Shown here: one piece after another, positions 1 through 6,819 of the stretch
How the letters are laid out: every line of letters starts with the position of its first letter
Numbering within the stretch: the stretch's first letter is position 1
From: Verrucomicrobiia bacterium
GTDB lineage: Bacteria; Verrucomicrobiota; Verrucomicrobiia; Limisphaerales; UBA1319
Direction: 5' to 3'
Assembly: GCA_017880715.1 (NCBI GenBank)
Contig: JADGRT010000163.1
Location: forward strand, 1 to 6,829
DNA length: 6,829 bases
Notes under the pieces: model-generated
Databases searched by the model: none
What the model saw: the letters and a program-made list of their open reading frames with translations, nothing else
Told to the model about the DNA's origin: nothing
Translations under genes and position numbers: made by a program

Positions 1-3
1 GAT

Positions 4-117
4 CCACGCAAGCCGTGGTTTTCGGATTAAAGCCGGCTCCAAGCCGGCGCTCTGCCGAGTCGCCGCTACGAGGTTTTCCACCGGAATCAAAACTTAAAAT
101 GAGTCTCGTGACCTCGT
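4..117. repeat. Cluster of short inverted repeats, possible composite intergenic repeat
   Basis: This non-coding stretch after the dehydrogenase stop contains CCACG/CGTGG (4-8 with 14-18), two copies of the palindrome GCCGGC (32-37 and 43-48) that can pair with each other, and ACGAGGT/ACCTCGT (68-74 with 111-117), all perfect. The clustering resembles dispersed intergenic repeats in Verrucomicrobiota-like genomes. It shares CTCTGCCG (50-57) with the 1340 repeat (1358-1365) but is otherwise different. Its outer limits are unclear. Confidence 0.4.
28..48 (-). terminator. Weak candidate terminator downstream of the dehydrogenase gene
   Basis: On the minus strand GCCGGC, a 5-base loop TTGGA, and GCCGGC form a 6-bp all-GC stem followed by TTTA. 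It lies about 100 bases after the dehydrogenase stop. The T-run is only three bases, and the stem may simply belong to the surrounding repeat cluster. Confidence 0.25.
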
Positions 118-147
118 CTCCTACCTTTCATGAATATGCCCTGGCGG

Positions 148-1179
148 TTAAGGGGTTAAAAGGACTTTCAACAGTCCGGGTTCTTTCCGGTATAAACGGT
201 CAAACCAGGCTGCCCCCTCGGACAACGGCGCCACGGCGCTGAGGCAGGGATCCACGTTGATGGCGCCCCGCGCCATCATTTCCAAACACGCCGGATACTC
301 GCCCCGCGAGGCGCAGGAGCCTGACACCGTCAATTCCCTCGTCACTGCCACTTGTAGCGGCAGTTCCACTTTGGGGGTTACATTACCCACCAAAGTGACA
401 TGGCCGCCTTTTCTCACGGCATGGAAAGCCATATCCACGGTCGCGTTGATCCCCACGGCTTCGACGGCCAGATCGGCTCCCCTGCCCTTGGTCCGTTGAA
501 AAACCTCGGTCACCACGTCGGTCTTGGCCGAATCGAGGATTTCCGTTACCCCCATTTTCTCCGCCAATGCCAGCCGATCCTTCGCCTGATCGACGGCGAT
601 GATCCGGCCGCAACCGGCCAGTCGCAACGCCTGCATGACCAGCAGGCCGATCATGCCCGCGCCGATCACCACCGCGGTGTCGTTCAGCGCCACCGGGGTG
701 CGATGAACGGCATGGAAGGCAATCGCCAGCGCCTCCACCATCGCCGCCCGTTCATACGACAACGAATCGGGCAACCAGTATAAAACCCGCTGCGGCACCG
801 CCACGTATTCCGCAAAGGCGCCCGGCTGCCGGTATTCCTCGCACGACACGCCCATTACTCGCCGGTTGTCACATAAATTGATATTGCCCTGGCGACAATA
901 AAAACAGTGCCCGCAATAAAGGGTCGAATCGAAGGTCACCCGATCGCCTGGCAGCCATTCCTTGACGTTGTCACCCACCCGGTCGATCACGCCGGCCGCT
1001 TCGTGTCCCATGATAATAGGTGGCCGGCGCCGGCCCGTGCTGCCGTCCATGCCATGCACGTCGCTCCCGCAAATGCCGCAGGCCTTGACGGCTACCAGCA
1101 CTTCATCGGGCCCCAGGTTAGGCAGGGGCACGTCTTCCAAGGCAAACCGGTGATATTCCTTCAGGACCAGAGCTTTCAT
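148..1179 (-). CDS. Zinc-dependent medium-chain dehydrogenase, galactitol-1-phosphate 5-dehydrogenase-like
   Basis: The product (343 residues, normal length for the family) should oxidise a secondary alcohol on a polyol or sugar phosphate using NAD in the cytoplasm. Seen in the sequence: an N-terminal GroES-like domain with CGICGSD at 34-40 (C37 as catalytic zinc ligand) and GHE at 58-60; a structural-zinc lobe with C89, C92, C95 and C103; E149 at the usual position of the further active-site glutamate, followed by Ala rather than the common Pro; a Rossmann fold with GAGMIG at 173-178; and D197 at the end of the second strand, which favours NAD over NADP. Segments such as GSTGRR, VTFDST and GSCASRGEYP recall proteins annotated as galactitol-1-phosphate dehydrogenase; the exact substrate is inferred only from this resemblance. 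The frame stays open to an ATG at 1242, but the family N-terminus (MKALVLKEY) begins at 1179, so I chose that start. Neither ATG has a clear Shine-Dalgarno site. It lies about 425 bases downstream of the GH2 gene on the same strand. Confidence 0.93.
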   Translation of the reverse strand: MKALVLKEYHRFALEDVPLPNLGPDEVLVAVKACGICGSDVHGMDGSTGRRRPPIIMGHEAAGVIDRVGDNVKEWLPGDRVTFDSTLYCGHCFYCRQGNINLCDNRRVMGVSCEEYRQPGAFAEYVAVPQRVLYWLPDSLSYERAAMVEALAIAFHAVHRTPVALNDTAVVIGAGMIGLLVMQALRLAGCGRIIAVDQAKDRLALAEKMGVTEILDSAKTDVVTEVFQRTKGRGADLAVEAVGINATVDMAFHAVRKGGHVTLVGNVTPKVELPLQVAVTRELTVSGSCASRGEYPACLEMMARGAINVDPCLSAVAPLSEGAAWFDRLYRKEPGLLKVLLTP

Positions 1180-1339
1180 GCGGTAGACAATAACGCTTTC
1201 CGATGGGGAATAGCCACACAAACCCGGCGCGAAAACACGCATCCACTGAGGCTATTCCGGCATAAACGGGTCACGCCAAAAACGGCCGTTGAATTAATGC
1301 AGACACCAAGCGGGCAAGACGCGAGCGTTGGCGACGCTG

Positions 1340-1419
1340 TTTTGGACTGCGGCAGTCCTCTGCCGCTTTTCGGCTTTGCGGAAGATGCGAAAGCGCCAGA
1401 GGACTGGCGCAGTCCAAAA
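1340..1419. repeat. Nested inverted repeat (REP-like hairpin element)
   Basis: Two 30-base arms (1340-1369 and 1390-1419) are inverted copies matching at 28 of 30 positions, separated by a 20-base centre. Each arm also folds on itself into a perfect 7-bp stem: GCGGCAG/CTGCCGC around TCCT (1349-1366), and GCGCCAG/CTGGCGC around AGGA (1393-1410). The only two differences between the arms (1352 versus 1407, 1363 versus 1396) are the two partners of one base pair of the small stem, G-C in the left arm and C-G in the right. Further out, AAGACGC at 1316-1322 and GCGTCTT at 1456-1462 form a perfect 7-base inverted pair, so the element may reach 1316-1462. It lies between genes, 185 bases beyond the GH2 stop, with no transposase. 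It resembles dispersed REP or MITE-like elements; dispersal cannot be shown from one window. Confidence 0.8.
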
Positions 1420-1520
1420 GTTGGCACCACCACCGGAGCGCCGACACAGGCGAGAGCGTCTTAGGTTCAACCTGGCGCCTTTGTGTTAACTGCCGGATTT
1501 GGCGTAACCCAAATGCCATA

Positions 1521-1583
1521 TTCGGAGGGTGGAGTTACACGACGCCCATTTATTGTGGGGCTCCCGGAGCTCGCCCCTCCGAA
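1521..1583. repeat. 9-base inverted repeat just downstream of the GH2 stop
   Basis: TTCGGAGGG (1521-1529) and CCCTCCGAA (1575-1583) are perfect inverted copies separated by 45 bases. A competing inner stem GGGGC/GCCCC (1557-1561 with 1573-1577) shares three bases with the right arm, so the two folds exclude each other. It begins 22 bases after the GH2 stop codon in the transcript direction. There is no T-run after it on the minus strand, so it is not a classic intrinsic terminator. It could protect the 3' end of the transcript or be the remnant of a small repeat element. Confidence 0.5.
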
Positions 1584-1604
1584 ACTGGTGTGAGTCATAT
1601 CGCC

Positions 1605-4600
1605 TTAATCCGCGGTCGCCGCTGTTAGCGCCAGCAACACCGGCACGCCGCGTCGATCTTTGCCATAGGTCATGTCCAGGCTCTTGATTTCCATGCCGGG
1701 CCGCGGGTTGTTCCATTGCTTCAAATAGGCCACCGCCGTTTGGTCAGTCCCCTCGTAGGGTCGAGTCCAGGCTATTTGCGCTCCGGGAATCGCCGGCGGT
1801 TCTTTTTGGCGATAATGGTCGATGTCGATTTCGGCAAGGATCGGAATATCTACGGTTTGTCCATCGGCATAGGTCACCCTATAACGCAACATTTCATAGC
1901 GTTTGTTCTGCTTGCGATCGTTGTTATCCATGCGCTGATCCAACCGCGCGGTATGCAGGAAAAAGAGCGCATCGGCCTGGCGATTGATCGGAATGCCTTT
2001 GACCTCTGACGGCGGATTATTCGGAATGCCCGAGCCGCCAAGCATGATGGCGTTGGGCACGGGCGAGGTCTCGAATTCGAAGATGTTGAACGGCACGCCA
2101 CTGAAGGTCTGTCGTCCGCTGGGCAGCCCGGCGAAAGTAAATTTGGCGTCACCAAACCAGCCGCGTTCATTGCGGAATTGGGTGCAGAACTTCGCTAAAT
2201 CGATCGGCTGGTAATTGAGTTTGGCCCCGGCTATCACACGATGGCCACCCGCAAACGGCGCTTTCAGGTTGCGTAAAACGGCCGCTATAATGGCCCGCTT
2301 TTTCAAGGCATTCTCGGGCACGGCTTCGTTCTCCTTAAACAGCAGGTTCGCCAGAACGATGCCGCCCTGGCCCCGCTGATAAAACATCATGGCGCCGATG
2401 TTGAGCAACGGTTTGACGGTCGCCAAAAACTCCGGCGGCCGCCGGGCATAGAGGAACAGATTGTCCAGGCCGCTGATGGCGCGTTGGCCCGCGATTTCCT
2501 GCCACCGGGTGATGTTGATCTGGATGGACTGGCCGGTTCGCGGCGGCTTGATCTCCAAATCCTGCGGCTCGTCGGTAGGCTTGAGATCGAGCAAGCAGGG
2601 ATCTTTCCCATCGAAGACCATCGTCACCTGCGTTGCCGGCCAATAGTTCAGGTTGCCCACCCACCGCAGCGAAGCGATCGGCTGCGGCTTGGGCAGTTCC
2701 AGCCGGAATTTGCACTGTTCGACCGGCAGGTTGACGATGTATTTCCAGGCATCGGCGTTGACCATGCCATTGACCATGAGCTTTTTAAAATCGTCCTCGA
2801 ACCTGGCGAAGGGCGCGACGTCCGTGTAATCCACCACGTAACTGAAAACGTCCGAAGCGACGAATTCATCCGAGGTCCAACCAAAGATTCGCTCGCCGGA
2901 CCGCATAACGATGTCACCGGTGGTCAGCCCGGCCGTGAGCGGATGCCGCTGGGGCGGAAAGCTCACCCGCTCGCGCCCGAAAGGCCGGATCATGTGGTCA
3001 AACCCGACCAGCTTGTTGTAATCGGCCAGGCCTTCCGGGGTCAGACCATTGAAGATGAGATAGCCGCCCGCGTCCAGGAACGCCTTCACGCGTGCTTGAT
3101 GGTCGGCGAGCGATTTCAAATTGGCCGGGGTGGCTTCGATGATGGCCAGCCGGTTCGCCTTGAAGTCCAGGGCGGCCAGCGGTTGGTCGGCTCGTTTGTA
3201 ACTCAAACCGATCTGATTTAACGCCCGGGCGAAAGAAGACTGTGGATCGACGACCGCCGCCACGGGGCGGTATTCGAGGCGATAGTGCGCGGCATAATCG
3301 AGCAGGTTGATCAGGAGGGTTTGCGCCACCGCATTCGTCGCCAGTTTCGACCCCACCAAAAGCTGATTCACGAGCATCAACCCATCGCCTACGGGGATCT
3401 CGGACAGCGCCGAGTTCATCAGCCGCCGATGACATTGCACTAACGATTTGGCGCCGCTCCGGGGTTTTTCGTAGGCATTTCGATAGACCACCTCATCGCT
3501 GCTCCAGGTGAAGAAATCCTTGTCTTTCAATCCCGCCAACACCGGATGGCTGGCGTCCTCGATGAACGCGGTGCGTCCTTCGTTCAGTTCGGCGTTCATT
3601 TCGGCGGGCAATCCCTGGTATTTGAGTGGATGGGTTTGTTCGAGCACGATTGCGCGACGCCCGCCGCTGACCCAGGCCGCCAGCCGGCTCGAGGTGCTTT
3701 CAGCCACGGACAGGGCGTCCGGACCAATCAGCAACACGCGGGCCGTTTCGGGAAGCGCGTTCAAATTCGTCAGCGTCGAGTACTCGATGCGGCGCTGGTT
3801 CAAGAAGCCAGTCACGGTTCCCTTGGGATCGAATACGAGCAGGTCCTTTGCTTTCAGTCCGGCCACGCCAGATGGGTTCTTTCTCGAGGTGTTCAAAATC
3901 GAAACCGCCTTGCTGTCCCGGAAGACTTCCTGGCCTTTCACCGCCAGGGTCAACCCTAGCTCGCCCTCTTGACGCACTGCCACCTTGGGCAAATCGAGTG
4001 TCAGGTCGAACTTCACATTTTCACCGGGCGGCACGCGATGTTCGGTCGTTCGTCCGGCGACCTTTTTGCCGTTCACCGTCAGCGCCCAGGAAAACTGCAT
4101 GGGATCGGCAAAACGCGTGTCGTTGAAGAGACCGATCGTGCGGGTTACCCGTTGGTCCTCGCCGAAAGTCCAATCCCACTCTCGCACCAAGGCAGCGCGC
4201 GGGGCATTGGCCCCATACTGGTTTTTAGCATTGTCCTGACCCAGCCAGAAATGCCATGCCGCGTAATCGGCCCAGCGATAGCCTTCCGTGAGCATCCGAT
4301 AAACGATGCCGGCGGCCGGGGTGGCCTCGGTCTTGCCCTGGAAGGCGGCCTCGCCTCCGAAATAGGCGTAATCGAACGGATTGATGCCGGTGGCAAAAAA
4401 ATCCTCGCCAATGAACCGGGGACGTTTCCGATCCCACGCCCAGCGACCACGTCCGCCGCCCGTGAGGTTCTCGTCGTAGGCCAGGGCCGGATATTTCTCC
4501 GGCGTACCGGATTCGAACACGTAATGATTTCCATGTACCGGCAGGGCTTGGTCTCGGTTGGCCCCACCGCCATCGGTCATCGTCGGTCGTGTCGGATCGG

Positions 4601-6683
4601 TTGTTCGCACCGCCTCCGAGGCTTGCTTCACCCAGGTTTCGAACTCATCCATTTGGCCGCCGTAGAGGTTGATGCAATTGATATAAAGCCACTCGTTTTC
4701 GAGGGACCAGATGTTGACCGACGGATGATTGCGTTCGCCCTTCACCTGGGCGACCATCTGATCGATCCAGTTCGTCATGAGCTGGACCTTAATTTTCGAA
4801 CCCAGCAACTTTTGCAGTTCCGGATCGTTTTCGATGGCCAGATAGCCGATGGCTTCGCCGTCTAAAATGCCCGAACGCCGCACCACCACACCGTTGCGAT
4901 CGAAGAAATCCAAGGCTTCTTCCGGTGGCAGCCCCTGCCATTTCGTGCCCCAGAAACGCATCATGCGTTGCGAGGATTGCCGGTAGAACTTCAGCCAGGA
5001 CTCGGGATCAGGCGCGGTGAAACAATCGGCCCAGCCATGCCAGGGCAGGCCGTTCAACTTGAACTGCGGACCGTCCCAGCTCCACTCGCGAAAACCAAAC
5101 AGGATGGACTGGAGGTCGGGTTGCGTTTTAAATGAAGCGCCCTCCTCCGGCACGGCTTTGCGGCCCGCCGCCGTCTCAATCCGAACCTTTGTCCGTAACC
5201 GATACCTAAAAGGATCGTCCGGCCACCATAGTCGGGGATTTTCCCAGCGTTTGGCCCAATTCAGCGTCATTTCCTGGCGCGGTTCCATCGGCAGCGCGCG
5301 TTCATCGAATGCCATTACCGTTTGGCCAGAGGCCGGATCGACCACCTCGCACGCCACCTGCGCCAAAACCTTGCGATCGGTTGGATTCTTGATCGCGAGG
5401 TCCAGACTCAACTGTTGCTGAGTCACGGACGGTTTTACAAAAACGTCGCTAATATACACCGTGCCAGCCGCCACGAGTTCGGGTGTCACGAGGATGCCGG
5501 ATTGCGGGTGGTTCCAGATCGGGTACGCCAGATCCTGGAAACCGTCTCCGAAGTACTTCACCGGGAGGTTGAATTTCTTACGGAGTTTGAGCGGATCGGT
5601 GGGGCTGGTCGAGAAGCCGTACCAGGCGTCTTTGAGGCCAACCCACAATTCGTTGGTGCCGGTCCGCAGGCCGCGGGTCACATCGATCTGCACCCGGGCA
5701 AACGGATTCTTGTCAAAGCCGCAATACTGCCCATTCACATACACCGTGGTGTTGAGGTTGTTTTGTGGGAAGACCAGGAAGAAGGAACGGCCGGCCAGCG
5801 ATTCGGGCACCAGCACCCGCGTGCGATACCACAGGCGGTGCGCGAAGATTAGATCGGGCCGGGACTCATTTTTATTGCTGGGCACCGGGATGGCGGACCA
5901 ATGCGGCTGGGCGGGAAAATCCTGGATGGGCGCGGCTACTTCGCCGGGCATCTGCTCGTCGTGCCGGGTCACCTCCCAAAGCCCGTTAAGCTTCAGGGAA
6001 ATCCGGGATTCGGGCGAGCTAGCTGCGGGAAAACGGAAGACCTGCTGCGCGGCTTCGCGATCCTTCGCCGAGAGCTCCACCTGATCCGGTTTGAATTTCG
6101 AGCCGGGATGAAACGCGCCCCGGTAAATGACCAGCGCATCCGAGGCGTACAAAATGCGGTTGGGTTTGCCCTTTTCGTTGCCGGGTTCCTGGAGCGTTCG
6201 GGGCAACCGGATTTCGAGCTTATGCGGACCGGCAGCCAACTCCTGATCGCCCATTTTCAACCAGGCCACCTCGGTCCAAAACGACAGCTCCATCAAATCG
6301 GTGGTCAGTTCTTCCGGGCGGACGCGTTGCCAGGCGCCGGCATCCAGGCGCCAATCGAAAGGTGACCGGACCGCTTCGAAACCGATCCGATTCCAAATCT
6401 GGTATTGGCCGGTTTGGGCCAGGCTGAATTCATAACGCAGCAACCCGCCTTCGGCCGGCAGTTCCTGGTCCACTTTGTTCGCCTCGATGGAAATGTGCAG
6501 CCAATTGCTGGCGGACAGAAACTCCGGCCGGCCCCAGCCGGCGATATTGGGTTTGAGATTGGCATAGGCCGGTTTCTCGGCTTCCAACCAGACAAAATCA
6601 TCGGCGGCGAACGTTGGGAGCGTCAGCAGTCCAATCGCCAGCCACATCGAGCGAGACATCCAGGAAGTGAAATGCGCATTCAT
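1605..6683 (-). CDS. Secreted multidomain glycoside hydrolase family 2 protein with two amidotransferase-like domains
   Basis: A 1692-residue exported protein, probably an exo-acting glycosidase on plant or algal polysaccharide; GH2 includes beta-galactosidases, mannosidases, glucuronidases and glucosaminidases, and I cannot tell which activity applies. Domains by residue: signal peptide 1-27; beta-sandwich resembling a carbohydrate-binding module 28-192; GH2 sugar-binding jelly roll 227-352; GH2 immunoglobulin-like domain 406-502; TIM barrel 527-837; beta-sandwich 842-932; amidotransferase-like domain 945-1133; a second one 1139-1294 plus 1415-1477, with a discoidin-like insert 1295-1414; C-terminal beta-rich domain 1481-1692. 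The barrel has FGFREW at 529-534, the acid/base motif WSLENEW with E664, and a probable nucleophile E760 in FIGEDFFATG, so it looks catalytically competent. The amidotransferase-like parts lack a G-x-C-x-G nucleophile elbow. The frame extends to a GTG at 6722, but that codon lies within the promoter spacer, so I chose the ATG at 6683; an ATG at 6659 would also leave a signal peptide. It is far longer than a typical GH2 enzyme (roughly 600-1100 residues). Confidence 0.92.
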   Translation of the reverse strand: MNAHFTSWMSRSMWLAIGLLTLPTFAADDFVWLEAEKPAYANLKPNIAGWGRPEFLSASNWLHISIEANKVDQELPAEGGLLRYEFSLAQTGQYQIWNRIGFEAVRSPFDWRLDAGAWQRVRPEELTTDLMELSFWTEVAWLKMGDQELAAGPHKLEIRLPRTLQEPGNEKGKPNRILYASDALVIYRGAFHPGSKFKPDQVELSAKDREAAQQVFRFPAASSPESRISLKLNGLWEVTRHDEQMPGEVAAPIQDFPAQPHWSAIPVPSNKNESRPDLIFAHRLWYRTRVLVPESLAGRSFFLVFPQNNLNTTVYVNGQYCGFDKNPFARVQIDVTRGLRTGTNELWVGLKDAWYGFSTSPTDPLKLRKKFNLPVKYFGDGFQDLAYPIWNHPQSGILVTPELVAAGTVYISDVFVKPSVTQQQLSLDLAIKNPTDRKVLAQVACEVVDPASGQTVMAFDERALPMEPRQEMTLNWAKRWENPRLWWPDDPFRYRLRTKVRIETAAGRKAVPEEGASFKTQPDLQSILFGFREWSWDGPQFKLNGLPWHGWADCFTAPDPESWLKFYRQSSQRMMRFWGTKWQGLPPEEALDFFDRNGVVVRRSGILDGEAIGYLAIENDPELQKLLGSKIKVQLMTNWIDQMVAQVKGERNHPSVNIWSLENEWLYINCINLYGGQMDEFETWVKQASEAVRTTDPTRPTMTDGGGANRDQALPVHGNHYVFESGTPEKYPALAYDENLTGGGRGRWAWDRKRPRFIGEDFFATGINPFDYAYFGGEAAFQGKTEATPAAGIVYRMLTEGYRWADYAAWHFWLGQDNAKNQYGANAPRAALVREWDWTFGEDQRVTRTIGLFNDTRFADPMQFSWALTVNGKKVAGRTTEHRVPPGENVKFDLTLDLPKVAVRQEGELGLTLAVKGQEVFRDSKAVSILNTSRKNPSGVAGLKAKDLLVFDPKGTVTGFLNQRRIEYSTLTNLNALPETARVLLIGPDALSVAESTSSRLAAWVSGGRRAIVLEQTHPLKYQGLPAEMNAELNEGRTAFIEDASHPVLAGLKDKDFFTWSSDEVVYRNAYEKPRSGAKSLVQCHRRLMNSALSEIPVGDGLMLVNQLLVGSKLATNAVAQTLLINLLDYAAHYRLEYRPVAAVVDPQSSFARALNQIGLSYKRADQPLAALDFKANRLAIIEATPANLKSLADHQARVKAFLDAGGYLIFNGLTPEGLADYNKLVGFDHMIRPFGRERVSFPPQRHPLTAGLTTGDIVMRSGERIFGWTSDEFVASDVFSYVVDYTDVAPFARFEDDFKKLMVNGMVNADAWKYIVNLPVEQCKFRLELPKPQPIASLRWVGNLNYWPATQVTMVFDGKDPCLLDLKPTDEPQDLEIKPPRTGQSIQINITRWQEIAGQRAISGLDNLFLYARRPPEFLATVKPLLNIGAMMFYQRGQGGIVLANLLFKENEAVPENALKKRAIIAAVLRNLKAPFAGGHRVIAGAKLNYQPIDLAKFCTQFRNERGWFGDAKFTFAGLPSGRQTFSGVPFNIFEFETSPVPNAIMLGGSGIPNNPPSEVKGIPINRQADALFFLHTARLDQRMDNNDRKQNKRYEMLRYRVTYADGQTVDIPILAEIDIDHYRQKEPPAIPGAQIAWTRPYEGTDQTAVAYLKQWNNPRPGMEIKSLDMTYGKDRRGVPVLLALTAATAD
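2253..3851 (-). other. Twin amidotransferase-like domains with an inserted discoidin-like domain (inside the GH2 protein)
   Basis: Residues 945-1133 (3285-3851) and 1139-1477 (2253-3269) look like a divergent tandem duplication. Both copies carry an HP-x-x-AGL segment (HPVLAGL at 1046, HPLTAGL at 1247) followed by W-[ST]-SDE-x-V (WSSDEVV at 1060, WTSDEFV at 1269), and both end in a similar helix-rich tail with a hydrophobic GLMLVNQLL or GGIVLANLL strand. In the second copy the tail is displaced by about 120 residues (1295-1414; 2442-2801) that read as a beta-sandwich of the F5/8 type C kind. The fold resembles class I glutamine-amidotransferase-like domains found as non-catalytic modules in glycosidases such as GH42. 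No nucleophilic Cys elbow is visible, so a structural or oligomerisation role is inferred. Domain limits are approximate. Confidence 0.55.
6603..6683 (-). other. Signal peptide of the GH2 protein
   Basis: Residues 1-27 from the ATG at 6683. There is a short N-region with one Arg (R11), a hydrophobic core WLAIGLLTL at 14-22, then P23 and a small-residue cleavage site, TFA|ADD after A26 or FAA|DD after A27. No Cys follows the core, so this is signal peptidase I type and not a lipoprotein. The protein is therefore expected in the periplasm or outside the cell. Confidence 0.85.
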
Positions 6684-6708
6684 CGGTAAATGGAATCGGT
6701 ATCTGCTG

Positions 6709-6736
6709 ATTATTGAGCACACCGGGCAACCGTCAA
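6709..6736 (-). promoter_or_regulatory. Sigma70-like promoter for the GH2 gene
   Basis: On the minus strand TTGACG (6736-6731) is followed after 16 bases by AATAAT (6714-6709). Each hexamer matches the consensus at five of six positions. Transcription would start near 6702, giving a leader of about 20 bases before the ATG at 6683. No Shine-Dalgarno motif is visible in that leader. The possible GTG start at 6722 falls inside the spacer and would not be transcribed from this promoter. Confidence 0.5.
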
Positions 6737-6819
6737 GTCCTCACATAAGAGCAATTCAGCCCGCCAAAAACGCGAAAGGACGCCGAAGAAAAGGAGTTAG
6801 TGAATACAATAGCTGAGCG

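Larger units (their letters stand above)
1180..1604. other. Intergenic region between the GH2 gene and the dehydrogenase gene
   Basis: About 425 bases with no convincing gene. Short frames that cross it have repetitive, low-quality translations and run through the hairpin repeat. It contains the 9-base inverted repeat at 1521-1583, the nested-hairpin repeat at 1340-1419 with possible outer arms at 1316-1322 and 1456-1462, and a 10-base perfect palindrome AACGGCCGTT at 1281-1290. I see no strong promoter for the dehydrogenase. The best match is TTGGCG, 17 bases, AATAGC at 1279-1251 on the minus strand, and it is weak. Confidence 0.7.

Noticed and set aside
162..177. Hairpin GGACT/AGTCC followed by TTTT on the minus strand, as a terminator
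   Set aside because: The stem is only 5 bp and lies inside the dehydrogenase's final codons; termination there would remove the stop codon.
1180..1242. 21-residue N-terminal extension of the dehydrogenase
   Set aside because: The family N-terminus begins at the ATG at 1179; the extra residues show no targeting signal and the ATG at 1242 has no ribosome binding site.
1251..1279. TTGGCG, 17 bases, AATAGC as a dehydrogenase promoter
   Set aside because: Only four of six and three of six consensus matches; too weak to call.
1281..1290. Palindrome AACGGCCGTT as an operator
   Set aside because: A single 10-base palindrome with no regulator gene nearby and no second site; it may be chance.
1340..1419. 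CRISPR array or intrinsic terminator
   Set aside because: There is one inverted pair and no regularly spaced direct repeats, so it is not CRISPR; the arms end in short A or T runs on both sides, but the long spaced nested structure fits a REP-like repeat better than a terminator.
907..1464. 185-residue open frame on the plus strand
   Set aside because: It is antisense to the dehydrogenase start and runs through the 1340 hairpin repeat; the composition fits a shadow frame.
1176..1519. Short minus-strand frames across the intergenic region
   Set aside because: They translate the inverted repeat itself and overlap each other in different frames, with no start signal and no family resemblance.
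2484..3221. 245-residue open frame on the plus strand
   Set aside because: Antisense to the second amidotransferase-like domain; no family features.
3969..4865. 298-residue open frame on the plus strand
   Set aside because: It lies wholly antisense to the GH2 barrel, whose motifs are clear. The translation is rich in Arg, Gly and His with no recognisable domain, as expected of an antisense frame in GC-rich coding DNA.
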